From positions 12,624,305 through 12,688,304 of the forward strand of contig CM066048.1 of assembly GCA_033557465.1 (NCBI GenBank): a stretch of 64,000 bases of DNA, in the 5' to 3' direction. Origin of the DNA: Ichthyophis bannanicus (lineage: Eukaryota > Chordata > Amphibia > Gymnophiona > Ichthyophiidae). The position numbers were made by a program, and so were the translations under genes. Shown here piece by piece: positions 34,905 through 45,321 of the stretch. The notes under the pieces are model-generated. The model worked only from the letters and a program-made list of their open reading frames with translations. It was not told the DNA's origin and did not search any database. Position 1 is the first letter of the stretch, and each line of letters starts with the position of its first letter.

Positions 34905-36660
34905 CCTACACCCTACTAGCAAACTGTTCCTTCTCCAGCATCTGACTGGTTTGGGAGTCTTACTGTCTTGGGGGTCTAGAGTAATTTACATTCCTCCTAA
35001 TTCCAGTCCTGAAATCTGCTCTTTTTTTTTGTACAGTACAGTCTTCCACCCACATCTGCTCCTCATCCCTCCAGGTCTGTTTGCATCTCCCCGGTGTCCG
35101 GTCCTTTCCAGCCTCCTCTTCACAGTCACACGGTAAGTTTCCCCTCCTCTCGTTCCTATCCTGTCTCCTGCTATGTTCTGCTTCCTTCACCATGTCTGCT
35201 ATCCCAGTCCCCTGGGGTTGGCGTCCCCCTCCCACTGCCCCGGCCCTCCCCGGCCCTTACACCCGAACTCTCACCAACCTGGTTTATTGGTCTCCCCATC
35301 GCTCAGCATCACCCTCCCCCCAAACTCTCTTACTCCTTCAGCTTGCACTCCTTAACTGTCGTTCCCTACGTTCAAAGTCCACCCTGATTCACAATCTTTC
35401 CTCCCAACACGATCTTGACCTCTTTTTCCTAACCGAGACATGGCTGAAAGACGGTGAAGAACCCCTTCTCAATCGTTGTTTACCCCCAAGTTACTCTACT
35501 ATATCTGCCCCCCGTTGGGGTAGGAGTGGTGGAGGACTTGCCGTCCTCTATCGCTCCTCCCTTCCCCTTCAAGAGCAAACCTCTTCTGCCTTCCGTTACC
35601 CTGAATGTCTACTGCTCCGCCTTGCGACATCTCCTCCGCTCCATTTTCTCCTCATCTATGCCCCTCCGTCTACGTCAACCCCTGTCTGGGATTCCCTTCT
35701 TTCTACTATCTCCTCTCCGAGGCCTCACTTCTCTATCCCCAGCTCTTGATCCTTGGAGATTTCAATGTCCATGTTAACTCTCCCTCCTCGTCCCATGATC
35801 ATGCATTCCTCTCCCTCCTGTCCGATCTCTCCCTTCATCAAATCGTCTCTTTTCCTACCCACTCTGCTGGGCACACCCTCAACCTCCTTATCTGTTTTAA
35901 GGCTTCCCCCTTTGTCCTCTCTTCTCCTTCCTCCATACCTCTCCCCTGGACTGATCACTTCTGCCTCTTCTCCTCCCTCTCGTTTCCTCTCTCTCCCCTC
36001 CCTTCTGCCCATTCTGACACCCAACCCAGTTCTATGTCTGCCCGCCTCTCTCATCGTATCAACGCCAATACTCTCCTTCAGTTCCCCTCTTCTGATACCT
36101 TTCTCCCCTCTGACTTTCATCTTCTCCCTGTAAACATCCAAGTTCACACCTGGAACACTGCCCTCTCAACCGCTCTTGATAGTCTAGCCCCTCTCTAGCC
36201 CCGTCCACTTCCTCGTCACCCTTGTCGCCACCCCTGGTTTCACCCCGGCCTTTCCCTTCTCCGCAGACATCTCTGCCATGCTGAAAGACTTTGGTGTAAA
36301 CACCCCTCTCCCCCCTCTTGGACAGTTTCCGTATTTGTCATCGTCATTATCTCTCACTCCACACTGCCAAAAAGGATTATTTCTCTTCCCTCATTTCCAC
36401 TTCCGCCAACTCCTCCCATCAATTGTATGTTCTCTGCTCCTTATCCTCTCTTTACTCCTCCTCTACTCCCTCCCCCCCCACCCCCAGTCATTCCTGATCC
36501 TGCCTCTCTGGCAACGTATTTCTCCTCTAAAGTTCTTTCCCTCCGCCTCTCATTTCCCTCTTGTCCTCCCCCACTCTCTCCTCCTCCTCAAGCCTCAGTT
36601 CCTATTTCTCCGTCCTCCTCCCCTTCACTCCCTCCCACTCCGTACCTTTCTATTTAAGAA
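34905..36660 (+). pseudogene. L2-like LINE 5' half: 5' UTR, endonuclease and linker
   Basis: Pyrimidine-rich leader (34905-35190), then a frame from 35081 with LALLNCRSLRSKSTLIHNL, LFFLTETWLKDGEEPLLNR, GRSGGGLAVLYRSS and LLIYAPPSTSTPVWDSLL. After a frameshift near 35745, LILGDFNVHVNSPSSSHDH follows in frame 35605-36198 with FPTHSAGHTLNLLI and PLPWTDHFCLFSS, that is, GDFN and the DH end of an APE endonuclease (T replaces S). A stop ends this frame at 36198 and broken linker frames follow to 36657. The RT is absent. Loss of the 3' half is unusual for a LINE copy and implies later deletion or recombination. Cytosine-rich codon use resembles the 3' end at 4736-5615. Confidence 0.8.
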
Positions 36661-37593
36661 TGTGTAGTAATCTGGTGTGTTCAGCTTTCCTATTAGATCT
36701 ACTGATGTTCGAGGGCCCTCTGCAATATTTACAGTGCTGCCTTTCTCTTATAGAGTCCTTGGGTGAGTTTTAGAAGTTAGTGCTGACATGGTAGATTTGC
36801 TGTTGGCTCTGAAGGATTTTGTTTGTATTAATTTCCATTAGGCCGGGTACTCAGAGGATTTGTACTGCCGTTTCTGAGATCTTTTGTTTTGTATGATTAG
36901 CTGTATGGGAAAGTGACCGAAGTCTGCTCTACACAGATTGTTGAGAAAGCGATGGAGGTGGGGGAGTCTATGGATGCAGAATATATATTTGGATTTAATG
37001 CCATATGGGTGAGCATATGTACGTATATTGGAGATCTGTGACGGAATGGATGCGGAAGAATGTAACTTCTTGTACTCCCTCCCCCACTTTGATATGGCCT
37101 GCAGATACTAAAGCCTGCACTGTTGCCCTCTCTGCAGTTATTTGTTGGGGGTGGAGCAGAAGGCGGGGCCCAAGTAGCCGCAAGTGGCAGGTTTTTTCCT
37201 TTCAAAAAGTTGGCAGCTGTATACCCATCCTTTTGGAAAAGCCTCCCCCCCCCCTCAGTTGCTCAGTTCCTAATGTAACCAGAGAGTAAAAAGTTCCTAC
37301 TTGCTGTTCCCAGTGCAAAGGGGGAGGAGGGAGAACAGTCCATCCACGGACCACAGTGTTTTTAAAGCAAGGGAAGATGGCCAACATTTTTTTTTTTTAA
37401 AGAAAAAAAATAGGAGGAGGAGTAGTTCTGACATGGCACGCGGTTGCCACAGGAGAGCTCTTCTTGTGGCTCCTGGAAGGGGGGGGGGGGGGGGGGGGTG
37501 GCGCTAAGGACCAGGGAAAGGCCCAGGACGGCCTGGAGGAAGAGGCCGACCAGTGTTTGCCAGTTCGGACAAAGATGAGGTAAAGTTGGCTCA
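36661..37593. other. Unassigned stretch with a 20-nt G run
   Basis: No coding motif. The segment near 36970-36990 (tatggatgcagaatatata) is shared with 7245-7275. A G run lies at about 37479-37498. Confidence 0.4.
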
Positions 37594-37740
37594 GGATTTT
37601 ATTTATTTATTTAACAATTTTTCTATACCACCTTATCTTAAAATCAAGCTGGTTTACATTACAACTTCAGTTTACAGAGACCTTACAATAGGAACAGTTA
37701 AAACTTATCAGAATGCAGAGTAACTTCATTAGTAATTAGG
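37594..37740 (-). mobile_element. L2-type 3' tail fragment
   Basis: The TTTA-repeat tail (37599-37615) next to acaatttttctataccacct and caagctggtttacatt is the reverse of an L2 3' end, as at 10274 and 23525. No coding part remains. Confidence 0.7.
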
Positions 37741-38398
37741 ATGAGCCTGATGGGGAAGTGGGGGAGGCACGAAATTTATATTTTAATGAAAAAAGCAGCT
37801 GTGAATCACAGCAAAATTCAAAATGTAGGCCGAAACTTTGGAGGCTCCAGGTGGGCTCCGGAAATCTCGTTTTTGAAAAGTCAATTGTGGCTGGAGAGAG
37901 TCCTGAGATTCTAAATATGTTAAAATATTGAAAGTTTTTTTAAAATTTAAGCCGATTCCTTAAAGAAGGGTATACTGAGCATGTGCAGAGCTGAAACAGG
38001 GGAAGGAAGGGAAGTTATGGGTGAGCATATGAGACAGAGGCAGATTAAGACACTTTTTGAGCTTAGGAAGCCCACTAAAACAGTGCATTTTATGGCATAG
38101 TTTGAGCTCTTAATATTGTGAGCGTTTCATTATCAGGTGCTAGTTTTATAAATATTAAAGTTTGCATATGTTTTTTATGGAGGAGAAATGTGTGTGTGTG
38201 TGTGTGTGTGTATGTGGCAGCAGGTGCTGTGGAATTATTTTTCTGTGGAAGAGCACTAATGTTCTGAACAGTTCTTACTGTACTTGCAGTAGCTGTTAAC
38301 GTTTTCTGGGGACAGTTGGAAGATGATCAGAAAAGGGGTGGATGTGTGTGTGAGGTGGAGTCAGGTTAGAGACAATTTTGAACTGGATTACTGTAGAT
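37741..38398. other. Unassigned spacer with a (GT)n run
   Basis: Contains a GT dinucleotide run at about 38188-38211. No other feature recognised. Confidence 0.4.
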
Positions 38399-38401
38399 TA
38401 A

Positions 38402-38512
38402 GGGGTAAGCTTACTATTCGATGGTAGTGGCTTCCGTGCAATATCGGAGCCGCGGCCCCATTGAAATCACTATCGCAAGGAAGCCGTTACCGCCGAATAG
38501 TAAACATACCCC
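38402..38512. mobile_element. 111-bp MITE with TAA target duplication
   Basis: The left end ggggtaagcttactattcg and the reverse complement of the right end ggggtatgtttactattcgg match closely, and the similarity continues inward (ggcttcc, gcaatat versus gcgatag), so nearly the whole element is an imperfect palindrome. The trinucleotide taa stands at 38399-38401 and 38513-38515. A 3-bp TWA duplication is characteristic of PIF/Harbinger elements, so this is probably a Harbinger-type non-autonomous element; the superfamily is inferred. Its termini resemble those of the 40312-43267 element. Confidence 0.8.
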
Positions 38513-38811
38513 TAAGAAAAGGATAGGATGCAGACTGGAGTAGTTGTCCGAAAGTATTTTTTGGGATAGTTTCTAAGGTTTTTCAGAGAATAAAGCTACT
38601 TCTCTGAAGAAAGAGGTTAAGGTATAGCTAGTTATTTAATAGAGATTTTTGGACTGGCATTTCAGTGTTAGAGAGTGAATTTCAACTCATTTAACTCACT
38701 TTTTGAGAAGTTTTCTGAGAACAGTAATAACTGGAAATTCTAACTGTTGTTGGTCGAGTGGGAGCTTCTCTGAACTTATAATTGGAGCTTTCTTAATTCT
38801 CATTTTGTTGT

Positions 38812-39115
38812 TAAGTGCCGTCGAGTCGGTGTCAACTCATGGCGACCTTTTGGATAGTTGTCCTAAACTGTTTTTGATCTTCAGTCAGGCGGCTCACTGT
38901 TGACAGACTGGTACCCGTAGCTGCTGTTATTGTATCGATCCATCTCATTGCTGGCTTTCCTCTTTTGTGTTGACCTTCTACCTTGCCAAGCATGATGTCT
39001 TTCTCTAATGATCTCTCTCTTCGCATGATGTGTCCAAAGTATGAAAGTTGAAGTCTTGTCATCTGAGCTTCTAAGGAAAGCTTAGGTTTGATCTCCTCTA
39101 GTACCGACTGGTTTT
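38812..39115 (-). pseudogene. RTE/BovB-like LINE 3' end
   Basis: Minus-strand frame 39062-38832 reads MTRLQLSYFGHIMRRERSLE, then KRGKPAMRWIDTITAATG and LSTVSRLTEDQKQFRTTIQK, the same C-terminal domain as 20240-20530. The terminus at 38812 reads gccgtcgagtcggtgtcaac, a typical RTE 3' end. It is 5'-truncated; the local frame is open. Confidence 0.9.
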
Positions 39116-40311
39116 AGCTCTTGTGTAAAAGTAAAAACGGAAGTTTGGAGTTTTGCGGCTAGGTTGTGTCAGCAATACTGCAGCTTGCTTTTTAAGTAGG
39201 TTTAACTAATGAACTTCAGTGATCTAGTCAGCTCTTATCTGAATTTCATCTGGAGAGCTGAAATACTAATTTTTCCTGGTTTTTCAGGAAAATATTAAGT
39301 AAAGTTGTGAGACTGACTGCATTCAGAGAAGAGAAGCTGTTTTTAGCTATGAAAGCTGGAAAGCCTCCGCGAAGTGACAGCTGAGCTCGTTGTCTGCTTT
39401 TGAAAATATTGTGAAGAGTTACCCAAAGTTTCTGGGAAACTGGTTATTTGGGTTTTCCTTAAGAACAGAAGTTCTTGTGCTGAGTGTGAGAGGAAAGGTT
39501 TCTCAGTACTGTTAGAATTCTGAAAGCTGGAAAGCTGTTTAAATTTCTCCTGCTTGATCATATTTTGGCAAACAGAATTGCTTAAAGAGAATGAGGTGAC
39601 GTGCAAGGGGTTTTGTGTGAGAAGTGAGTGCTTTACACATCAGTCCTTTTCTCCGCAAAGCTGCAGTTTGAAAATTCCATCAATTGAACTGCAAAGTTCT
39701 GGACAGATTTTTTAAAAGGATTCCTGCTTGAGAGCTTCAGTGCTGATTCCTGAATTATAAAAGCAGAGCCAGTTTTTGAGTTTTTCCATTTTTGTGAGTT
39801 TAGCGAGAGTGAGTGTGAGCCTAGGTGTGAATGTGTAGATAAGGAGGAGCAATTATCCTTTATTTTTGTTAGATAGGGATAGTCTTCAGGGAACTACAGA
39901 AAAGATCTTCAGATCTAGTAAGGGTTTTCTTTTATTTAGTAAGTTTGACATAGGGAGTAGGTTCAATTCCTATTGCAGTTCCAGAGTGACTTTGTGTTGA
40001 AACTACAGAGGACAAGATTCCTGCAACTGAAGGGCCCCAACATGTACCTGCTGAAAAGAGAGATAAGTAGCTATCAACCATATAGACAGAGACACATTCT
40101 ATTTGAGCTCAAATAGGTTTCCAGAAACCCTCTGAGAGGGAGCTGAAGTTGAAGAGTCCTTGAAAAGAAAATATTTCAGATATAAGAAAGGAAACACATG
40201 TGCTCAAAAAACATAATGTTAAATTAGAATAATATTTACCTACCCTGTTATTAAAGAAAAGAGAAAGACAGATTAGAGTTAAACAACTATTTATTAGCAA
40301 TTATTTCATAA
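39116..40311. other. Unassigned stretch
   Basis: No coding motif or named repeat recognised. A segment near 40029 (agggccccaacatg) is the reverse of one near 20568, just after the 3' end of the BovB-like copy, so flanking DNA of the two RTE copies may share an unnamed repeat. Confidence 0.35.
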
Positions 40312-41509
40312 GGTATGTTTACTAAAGGGTGTTAAGGGAGCATGTGTGCCGTTAATGCCCGTTATTGGCACCCTTGCATCCTTAACACTGTGAAAAAGCT
40401 GCATTAACGAGCAGTAAAGGCTCCTGCAGCGTTAAGGGCCCAGTAGGCGGAGAGTGGGCATTAATGGGGTGGAGAGTGGGTGTCAACAGTATGTGCTCCC
40501 TTTAATGCTGGTTGCGCAATGTCTGGGAAAGCCTTTGACGCTGGGAACCCTAATGCCAAGTAAAAACCTTGTGGAAAGGGTGTATTCAGAGGGGAGAGAG
40601 CCTATTTTACTATCAGCAATGTGAACTACACACAGGGGAGCCCCAGACAGTGATAGTGGTGCTCCATTAGCAGCAACAGCATACTGGCCAAGTATGAAAG
40701 GGCACTATGTTGATGGTGCAAATGGGGCAAAGTAGGCAGCACGCTGTGAGGACAGTCTCTCACTCTGACCATGACACAGCTATGTATCCACATAGTGCTA
40801 TATAGTGTGCTGCTCCACTGCTGTCGGTGCACTCCCTGTCCTGGGAGGCCACTCACTATGCCACATACTGGGTGTCCATGCGGTTTGTCCCAAACCAGGG
40901 TATACATGCTTGCCCTGTGCACATGCAGTGTGTGCTGACCAGCAGGCTGGCCACAGTGGGTATGTGCCTGGCTGAGACAGCCCAGTGTTGGGCAGCAGGT
41001 GCAGTCTAACTGTGCTTGCTGTAGTGGATTGGTAGTTCCAGATGGATGGGACAAGAGCCGTTCCTGCCCTGCTCATTGTGGTCATGGCAGGACTAGCAGG
41101 ATGGTGGGAGCAGGCCTAGTCAGCCCCCACAGCATGCATGCATGGCACCAGCTGCTCCAACACTGGGCACTGACATGTGCTGTTCTAGGATGGTCCCTGT
41201 CCAACAAGGCCCAAATGTGACAGGCACCTATGGCGAGCTGCAATGGTGTAGAAAACAAGGTGACTAGCATAACACACTGCAGACAATATCTGCCACACAT
41301 TGACAGTGATGAGGATCTGCAGCCCAGTCGGCAGAGACCATCTATAGCAGTGCAAGCTCTGGGGACTGCAGAAACTACTCAGTAGCACAGTTCATAGCTG
41401 CTCTGTGCTTGTATCACACACTGTCTGTGCATCTTACTGAGCTGAGGTGATGGATAGGTGCATTCTCCATTTGGTGATCAGCTGCAGACTGCTGTTCTGC
41501 ATGTGCACT

Positions 41510-41584
41510 GTTGTAGTTGTTGATATGGAAGGACAGACTAGATAGGCCATGTAGTCTTTTTCTGTTGTCATGTTTCTATGTTTC
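41510..41584 (+). mobile_element. CR1-type 3' tail fragment
   Basis: The segment tgttgatatggaaggacaga, then gataggccatgtagtctttt and an end tttctatgtttc, is the same short tail as at 19039-19104. Confidence 0.6.
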
Positions 41585-41681
41585 ATGGATACTGAAGGGG
41601 TTAACCTATACCAGCACACACAGCACACATTTTAGGCAGTGACCTGTAGTTTCTTTGTATCCAGCCGTTCCTATGTAGAGA

Positions 41682-41840
41682 GGTGTTGGGATATAGCCTA
41701 CTGGTTAGTTCAGTGTCTCCATATGCCAGGGACAGAGGGGTTCAATTCTCACTTGTTCTTTTTGGGACTGTGCGCTATTCAGATTATTTTCATGCCTGTA
41801 ACTGCCAGGGATCTGCTGTGACTGGCGGACACACGTCCTT
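41682..41840 (+). mobile_element. tRNA-like SINE fragment
   Basis: An A-box-like tagcctactggtt (41694-41706) and a B-box-like ggttcaattct (41739-41749) stand about 33 bp apart, as in a tRNA-derived Pol III promoter. The A box matches that of the better SINE at 43374. No clear tail was found. Confidence 0.6.
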
Positions 41841-42017
41841 ATGCATTTGCTTGCCACAATTTGGCAATAGTTTGTTATGCATTCTGGCCACAATTTGGGT
41901 CAGCAAACAGACTATTTGCCATCATACCCTTCTGAGAGCATGGCTTTATTGGCTTGGCTGCAGCACATTGCAGGGGGTTATACATGTTCACTCTGCAGAT
42001 GTCTGGCAACTGCTTGG

Positions 42018-42190
42018 AGGTGTGACATGATGGTCATGTCACAGGCTTGAGACCCAGGGTTCGAGGTCCACCTGCACTCCTTTTTGCAACAAGTTAGAAT
42101 GTTTTACTGTGACATTTTATGTATGCTGCAACCTTCATGGATTGTCCACGCCTTCTTGTGACCTTGGGCAGGTCACTTAACCCTCCATTG
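42018..42190 (+). mobile_element. tRNA-like SINE with MIR/V-type core, degenerate
   Basis: The B-box-like ggttcgaggtcc (42058-42069) is followed by tgaccttgggcaggtcactt and aaccctcca, the conserved central part found in MIR-like and L2-mobilised SINEs. The A box is degenerate (tgacatgatgg). Confidence 0.6.
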
Positions 42191-43373
42191 CTGCAGCTGA
42201 ATGCAGGTTCTTACAGTACCTGTTTGTCATCAGACATTACCACTTTTTTGATACAACATAACCCGACGTGACTGCACTGATGCAACGGTTTACTGACAGG
42301 CAGTTACATACATACAGCTGTAACCTACTTGTGCAACATGAGTCTGGTATGACATCATGACTGTTACTGTGCAGCTTTGACTTCCATCACATCTCTGCAT
42401 TATATGCAGACACATCCTACCCTTCAGATAGCATCTGCAGGAATCAAATCATGTCCGTACATGCCCCATTTGCCCAGTTTGGATGACACCTGTGCAGTAG
42501 TTATCTGCACATTTGTCTGGGGTGTTGTATGGTGGTTGTGTGGCTGGGTCTGGTATCCGGCCTTACACGCGGCACTGGCCCACATTTTCCCTCCCTGAAC
42601 ACATATGTTGATGATGGCACCTACAGCTCATCCAACCCATACCACCTCTCCTCTGCCGCCATCCTTCCCTCAGCCCATCCATCCACCTCTGTCAGCTATG
42701 TGCAGTCATATCTTCTCGTGCAAGCTGTAACCCATGGCCTACACAGGTACTCTTTTTCCGCATTTCATCTCTTCACACATGCCTCCCTGTGCCTGATCTG
42801 CACATCGCCACTTCTACTCTGTCCTCCTTTTGCTGCACAGATCCACTGGGGGACACTTCTTCCCCACCCTATGCCACACACTGACATTGCACTGTTTTAT
42901 TTTGGCACCCCCCTGTGCATAAATACAGCTGCCTCCCACATGTTCATCCAAGTTACTGGCTGCCACTTAGGGTGCCTGTGGATCTGGCAGGCCCATCAAC
43001 TCCCACTTATCCTTCCATCCATCACCTTTAGATTGACTTTCCTTGGTTATCCAGCAATAACGTGACAACCATTTTTGGGCGTTAAGGTGCATGCTTGACA
43101 CTTTAATTCCCAATGTCCTGTTAGCACACTTTAAGTAGTCCATTGCGCCCTAATTACCGGAACGCCACCGAACCGCCCTGAGCCTTTCTCGCACGGAAAA
43201 TCCCTTCTTGCTGCCATTGGTGCTCGATAACACTTGCTCCCTTAATGCCCTTTAGTAAACATACCCCATAGTTACTTCTAAAGAGTAAATACTTACTTGT
43301 AGTGAAGACACTTAGGGCCAGATTCCGTCCCGGAAATACCGAGGGGATCGCAATTCTGATCTTGAAGGACTAG

Positions 43374-43665
43374 AGTGGAGGAGTAGCCTAGTGGTTGGGG
43401 CAAGGTACTTCAGGCCAGAAGGTCGGGGGTTCAAATCCCACTAGAGGACAGCAACCTTGGGCTGGAAGGACTGGGGTTTCTAGTCCCACAGGTGCTCCTT
43501 GTGGTCTTGGGCAAGCCACTTAACCCTCCATAGCCCATGTTCCCTGTAAAAATAGTTATCTCCAAGTTATAATGCCCTGTTCAATGTAATTTCAGTTTGT
43601 TCAATGTAAACCGCACTGATGCAGAATAGCGTGGTATATAAGAGAATGTAAATAAATAAAATAAA
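43374..43665 (+). mobile_element. tRNA-derived SINE with L2-type 3' end
   Basis: Box A tagcctagtgg is at 43384-43394 and box B ggttcaaatcc at 43428-43438, correctly spaced for an internal Pol III promoter. The body contains gtcttgggcaagccacttaa, and the 3' end (gtaaaccgcactgatgcaga, then gtggtatataaga) resembles an L2 tail and ends in (aaat)n. L2 enzymes therefore probably mobilised it. Confidence 0.85.
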
Positions 43666-43666
43666 C

Positions 43667-44365
43667 TAGAAAGGGAGACTGTTACTTCTGGAGAGAAATC
43701 TGCAACTGTGAGTATATACTTCTGGTAATTTTCTAAAAAGAATTCTTTGTATTAAAGCTACTTAATCTGTGAACCCACTGTTTTTTGTTGGATCAGTTAG
43801 GGCCTAGTAGCAGCAATTAAAGTTTGAATTTAAAACACAGAGGAGAGCTTTCTGGTTACATTTCATACCCAGCAGAGAGCTTGTAGTTTAAATTTAATAG
43901 TCACTCAGGGCCAAGTAACAGCAAAGTACTTTTAGTTTAAATTTAACACACAGAAGAGAGCTGTCTGGTTAAATTTAGTACCCAGCAGAGAGCTTGTAAT
44001 TTAAATTTCATAAGAAGTTAGAGCCTAGCAGCAGCTAAGAGCTATAATTTAAATCAAATCAGAATTTAGCTTACCTCAGCAGCACTAGACAGGGTACTGT
44101 GTAGCAGCCCTCTTTTAATAAGTGTTCTTTCCCTCCCCTGGGATAATCATAGCTTTATAGGTACTTACACATCTTAAAAGACAGGAGGTGCTTTCAGGTG
44201 AAGCTCATTACCCAAATCAGTCATACACTAAGGACCTGAGATTAATTAAGCTTCAGGTGAACAAGGTATATTAAACGTATTAGGCACAGTTTTATTGGTA
44301 TAAATACCCATAGCAACCCCTAGTAAGTAAGAACTTAAAGATCTAGACACAAACTTAAAACTAAG
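43667..44365 (+). promoter_or_regulatory. CR1 copy 2 5' UTR with about 110-bp tandem monomers
   Basis: Landmark ggcctagtagcagc (43801) recurs as ggccaagtaacagc (43909) and agcctagcagcagc (44022), 108 and 113 bp apart, each followed by a tttaaattt segment and then, in the first two, by cagcagagagcttgta. There are two full units and part of a third. They lie about 300 bp upstream of the intact ORF1, where a LINE promoter is expected. The promoter role is inferred by analogy with monomer-type L1 5' ends; the exact 5' boundary of the element is not defined. Confidence 0.55.
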
Positions 44366-45286
44366 ATGCAGACAGCAGTCCAGCAGCGGGATGGGGGCTT
44401 TGCAGTCTTTTGCATTGAGTGTCACATGTATGATTTTCTCCCAGTTGGTGAGAGATCTTACGTGTGCACTAGGTACAAGGAGCTCTTTTCTCTCAGGGAA
44501 CAAGTCCATTCTCTAGAGGCTAAAGTATCAGACTTGGAAAACATAAGACAGACAGAGAGGTACATAGACGAGACCTACAGGGATATAGTCCTGAAGTCCC
44601 ACCTCCAGTCTGGCAGCACCCCTGTTGCCATGGAGGAGAGAGGTCACGTGACAGGAGAGCATCACCCTGGTGTGGCAGGAAGTGATCCTGTAACTAGGAC
44701 CTGTCCTCCAGGTGATGTAAAACCCTCTCGCACCGAGGAAGTTTCTCCAGGGCCATGTGCCCATGAGGGAAGGGTTAGGACAGCCGTTATAGTTGGTGAT
44801 TCGATCATTAGGCATGTAGATAGCTGGGTGGCTGGTGGACGTGAGGATCGCCTGGTAACATGCCTTCCTGGTGCGAAGGTAGCGGACCTCACGCGGCACC
44901 TAGATAAGGTCTTAGATAGTGCTGGGGAGGAGTCTGCTGTCTTGGTACATGTCGGTACCAATGACATAGGAAAATATGGTAGGGAGGTTCTGGAGGCTAA
45001 ATTTAGGCTTTTAGGTAGGAAGTTGAAATCCAGAACTTCCAGGGTAGCATTCTCTGAAATGCTTCCTGTTCCACGCGCAGGACCCAAAAGGCAGGCAGAA
45101 CTCCGGAGTCTCAATGCGTGGATGAGACAATGGTGCAGAGATGAGGGTTTTGGATTTGTTAGGAACTGGGGAACATTCTGGGGAAAGGAGGGGCTCTTCC
45201 GAAGGGATGGGCTTCACCTTAACCGGGATGGAACCAGGCTGCTGGCATTAACCTTTAAAAAGGAGATAGAGCAGCTTTTAAACTAG
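44366..45286 (+). CDS. CR1-like LINE ORF1 protein with SGNH/GDSL esterase domain, 306 aa, intact
   Basis: ORF1 proteins bind element RNA and form the retrotransposition particle; many CR1 ORF1s carry an esterase. ATG 44366 is the first in frame after the leader. The N-terminus has a Cys pair (CIECH, residues 16-20) and a third cysteine at 34, perhaps a degraded zinc finger, then a likely coiled coil at about 39-62 (FSLREQVHSLEAKVSDLENI). The SGNH hydrolase domain covers 138-300: VIVGDSIIRH with nucleophile S146, HVGTND at 195-200, and DGLHLN with D281 and H284 as the remaining catalytic pair. All blocks are intact. ORF2 starts 35 bp downstream. The same C-terminal part is present in the palindromic CR1 at 31500. 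Confidence 0.9.
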   Translation: MQTAVQQRDGGFAVFCIECHMYDFLPVGERSYVCTRYKELFSLREQVHSLEAKVSDLENIRQTERYIDETYRDIVLKSHLQSGSTPVAMEERGHVTGEHHPGVAGSDPVTRTCPPGDVKPSRTEEVSPGPCAHEGRVRTAVIVGDSIIRHVDSWVAGGREDRLVTCLPGAKVADLTRHLDKVLDSAGEESAVLVHVGTNDIGKYGREVLEAKFRLLGRKLKSRTSRVAFSEMLPVPRAGPKRQAELRSLNAWMRQWCRDEGFGFVRNWGTFWGKEGLFRRDGLHLNRDGTRLLALTFKKEIEQLLN

Positions 45287-45321
45287 ATATTAGGGGAAAG
45301 CCGACAGTCGCCCAAGAGCGG

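Larger units (their letters stand above)
40312..43267. mobile_element. TIR DNA element of about 2.95 kb, no recognisable transposase
   Basis: The left end ggtatgtttactaaaggg is the inverse of the right end (reverse complement ggggtatgtttactaaaggg), followed inward on both sides by ttaagggagca. The inverted similarity spans about 30 bp. A trinucleotide ata flanks the pair (40308-40310, 43268-43270), but one base of ambiguity at the left end leaves the target duplication uncertain. The ends share ggggtatgtttacta with the 38402-38512 MITE. Frames inside (41054-40626 minus, 42529-43065 plus) show no transposase motif. SINE-like inserts occupy 41682-41840 and 42018-42190. Most likely a non-autonomous Harbinger-type element. 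Confidence 0.65.

Noticed and set aside
40626..41054. 142-codon minus-strand frame in the TIR element
   Set aside because: Considered as a transposase or Myb-like protein, but no catalytic or DNA-binding motif can be seen.
42529..43065. 178-codon plus-strand frame in the TIR element
   Set aside because: Low-complexity Ser/His/Leu-rich content without transposase motifs; kept only as unrecognised interior sequence.
43384..43438. Functional tRNA gene
   Set aside because: A and B boxes are present, but the cloverleaf is not completed and an L2-type tail follows; it is a SINE.
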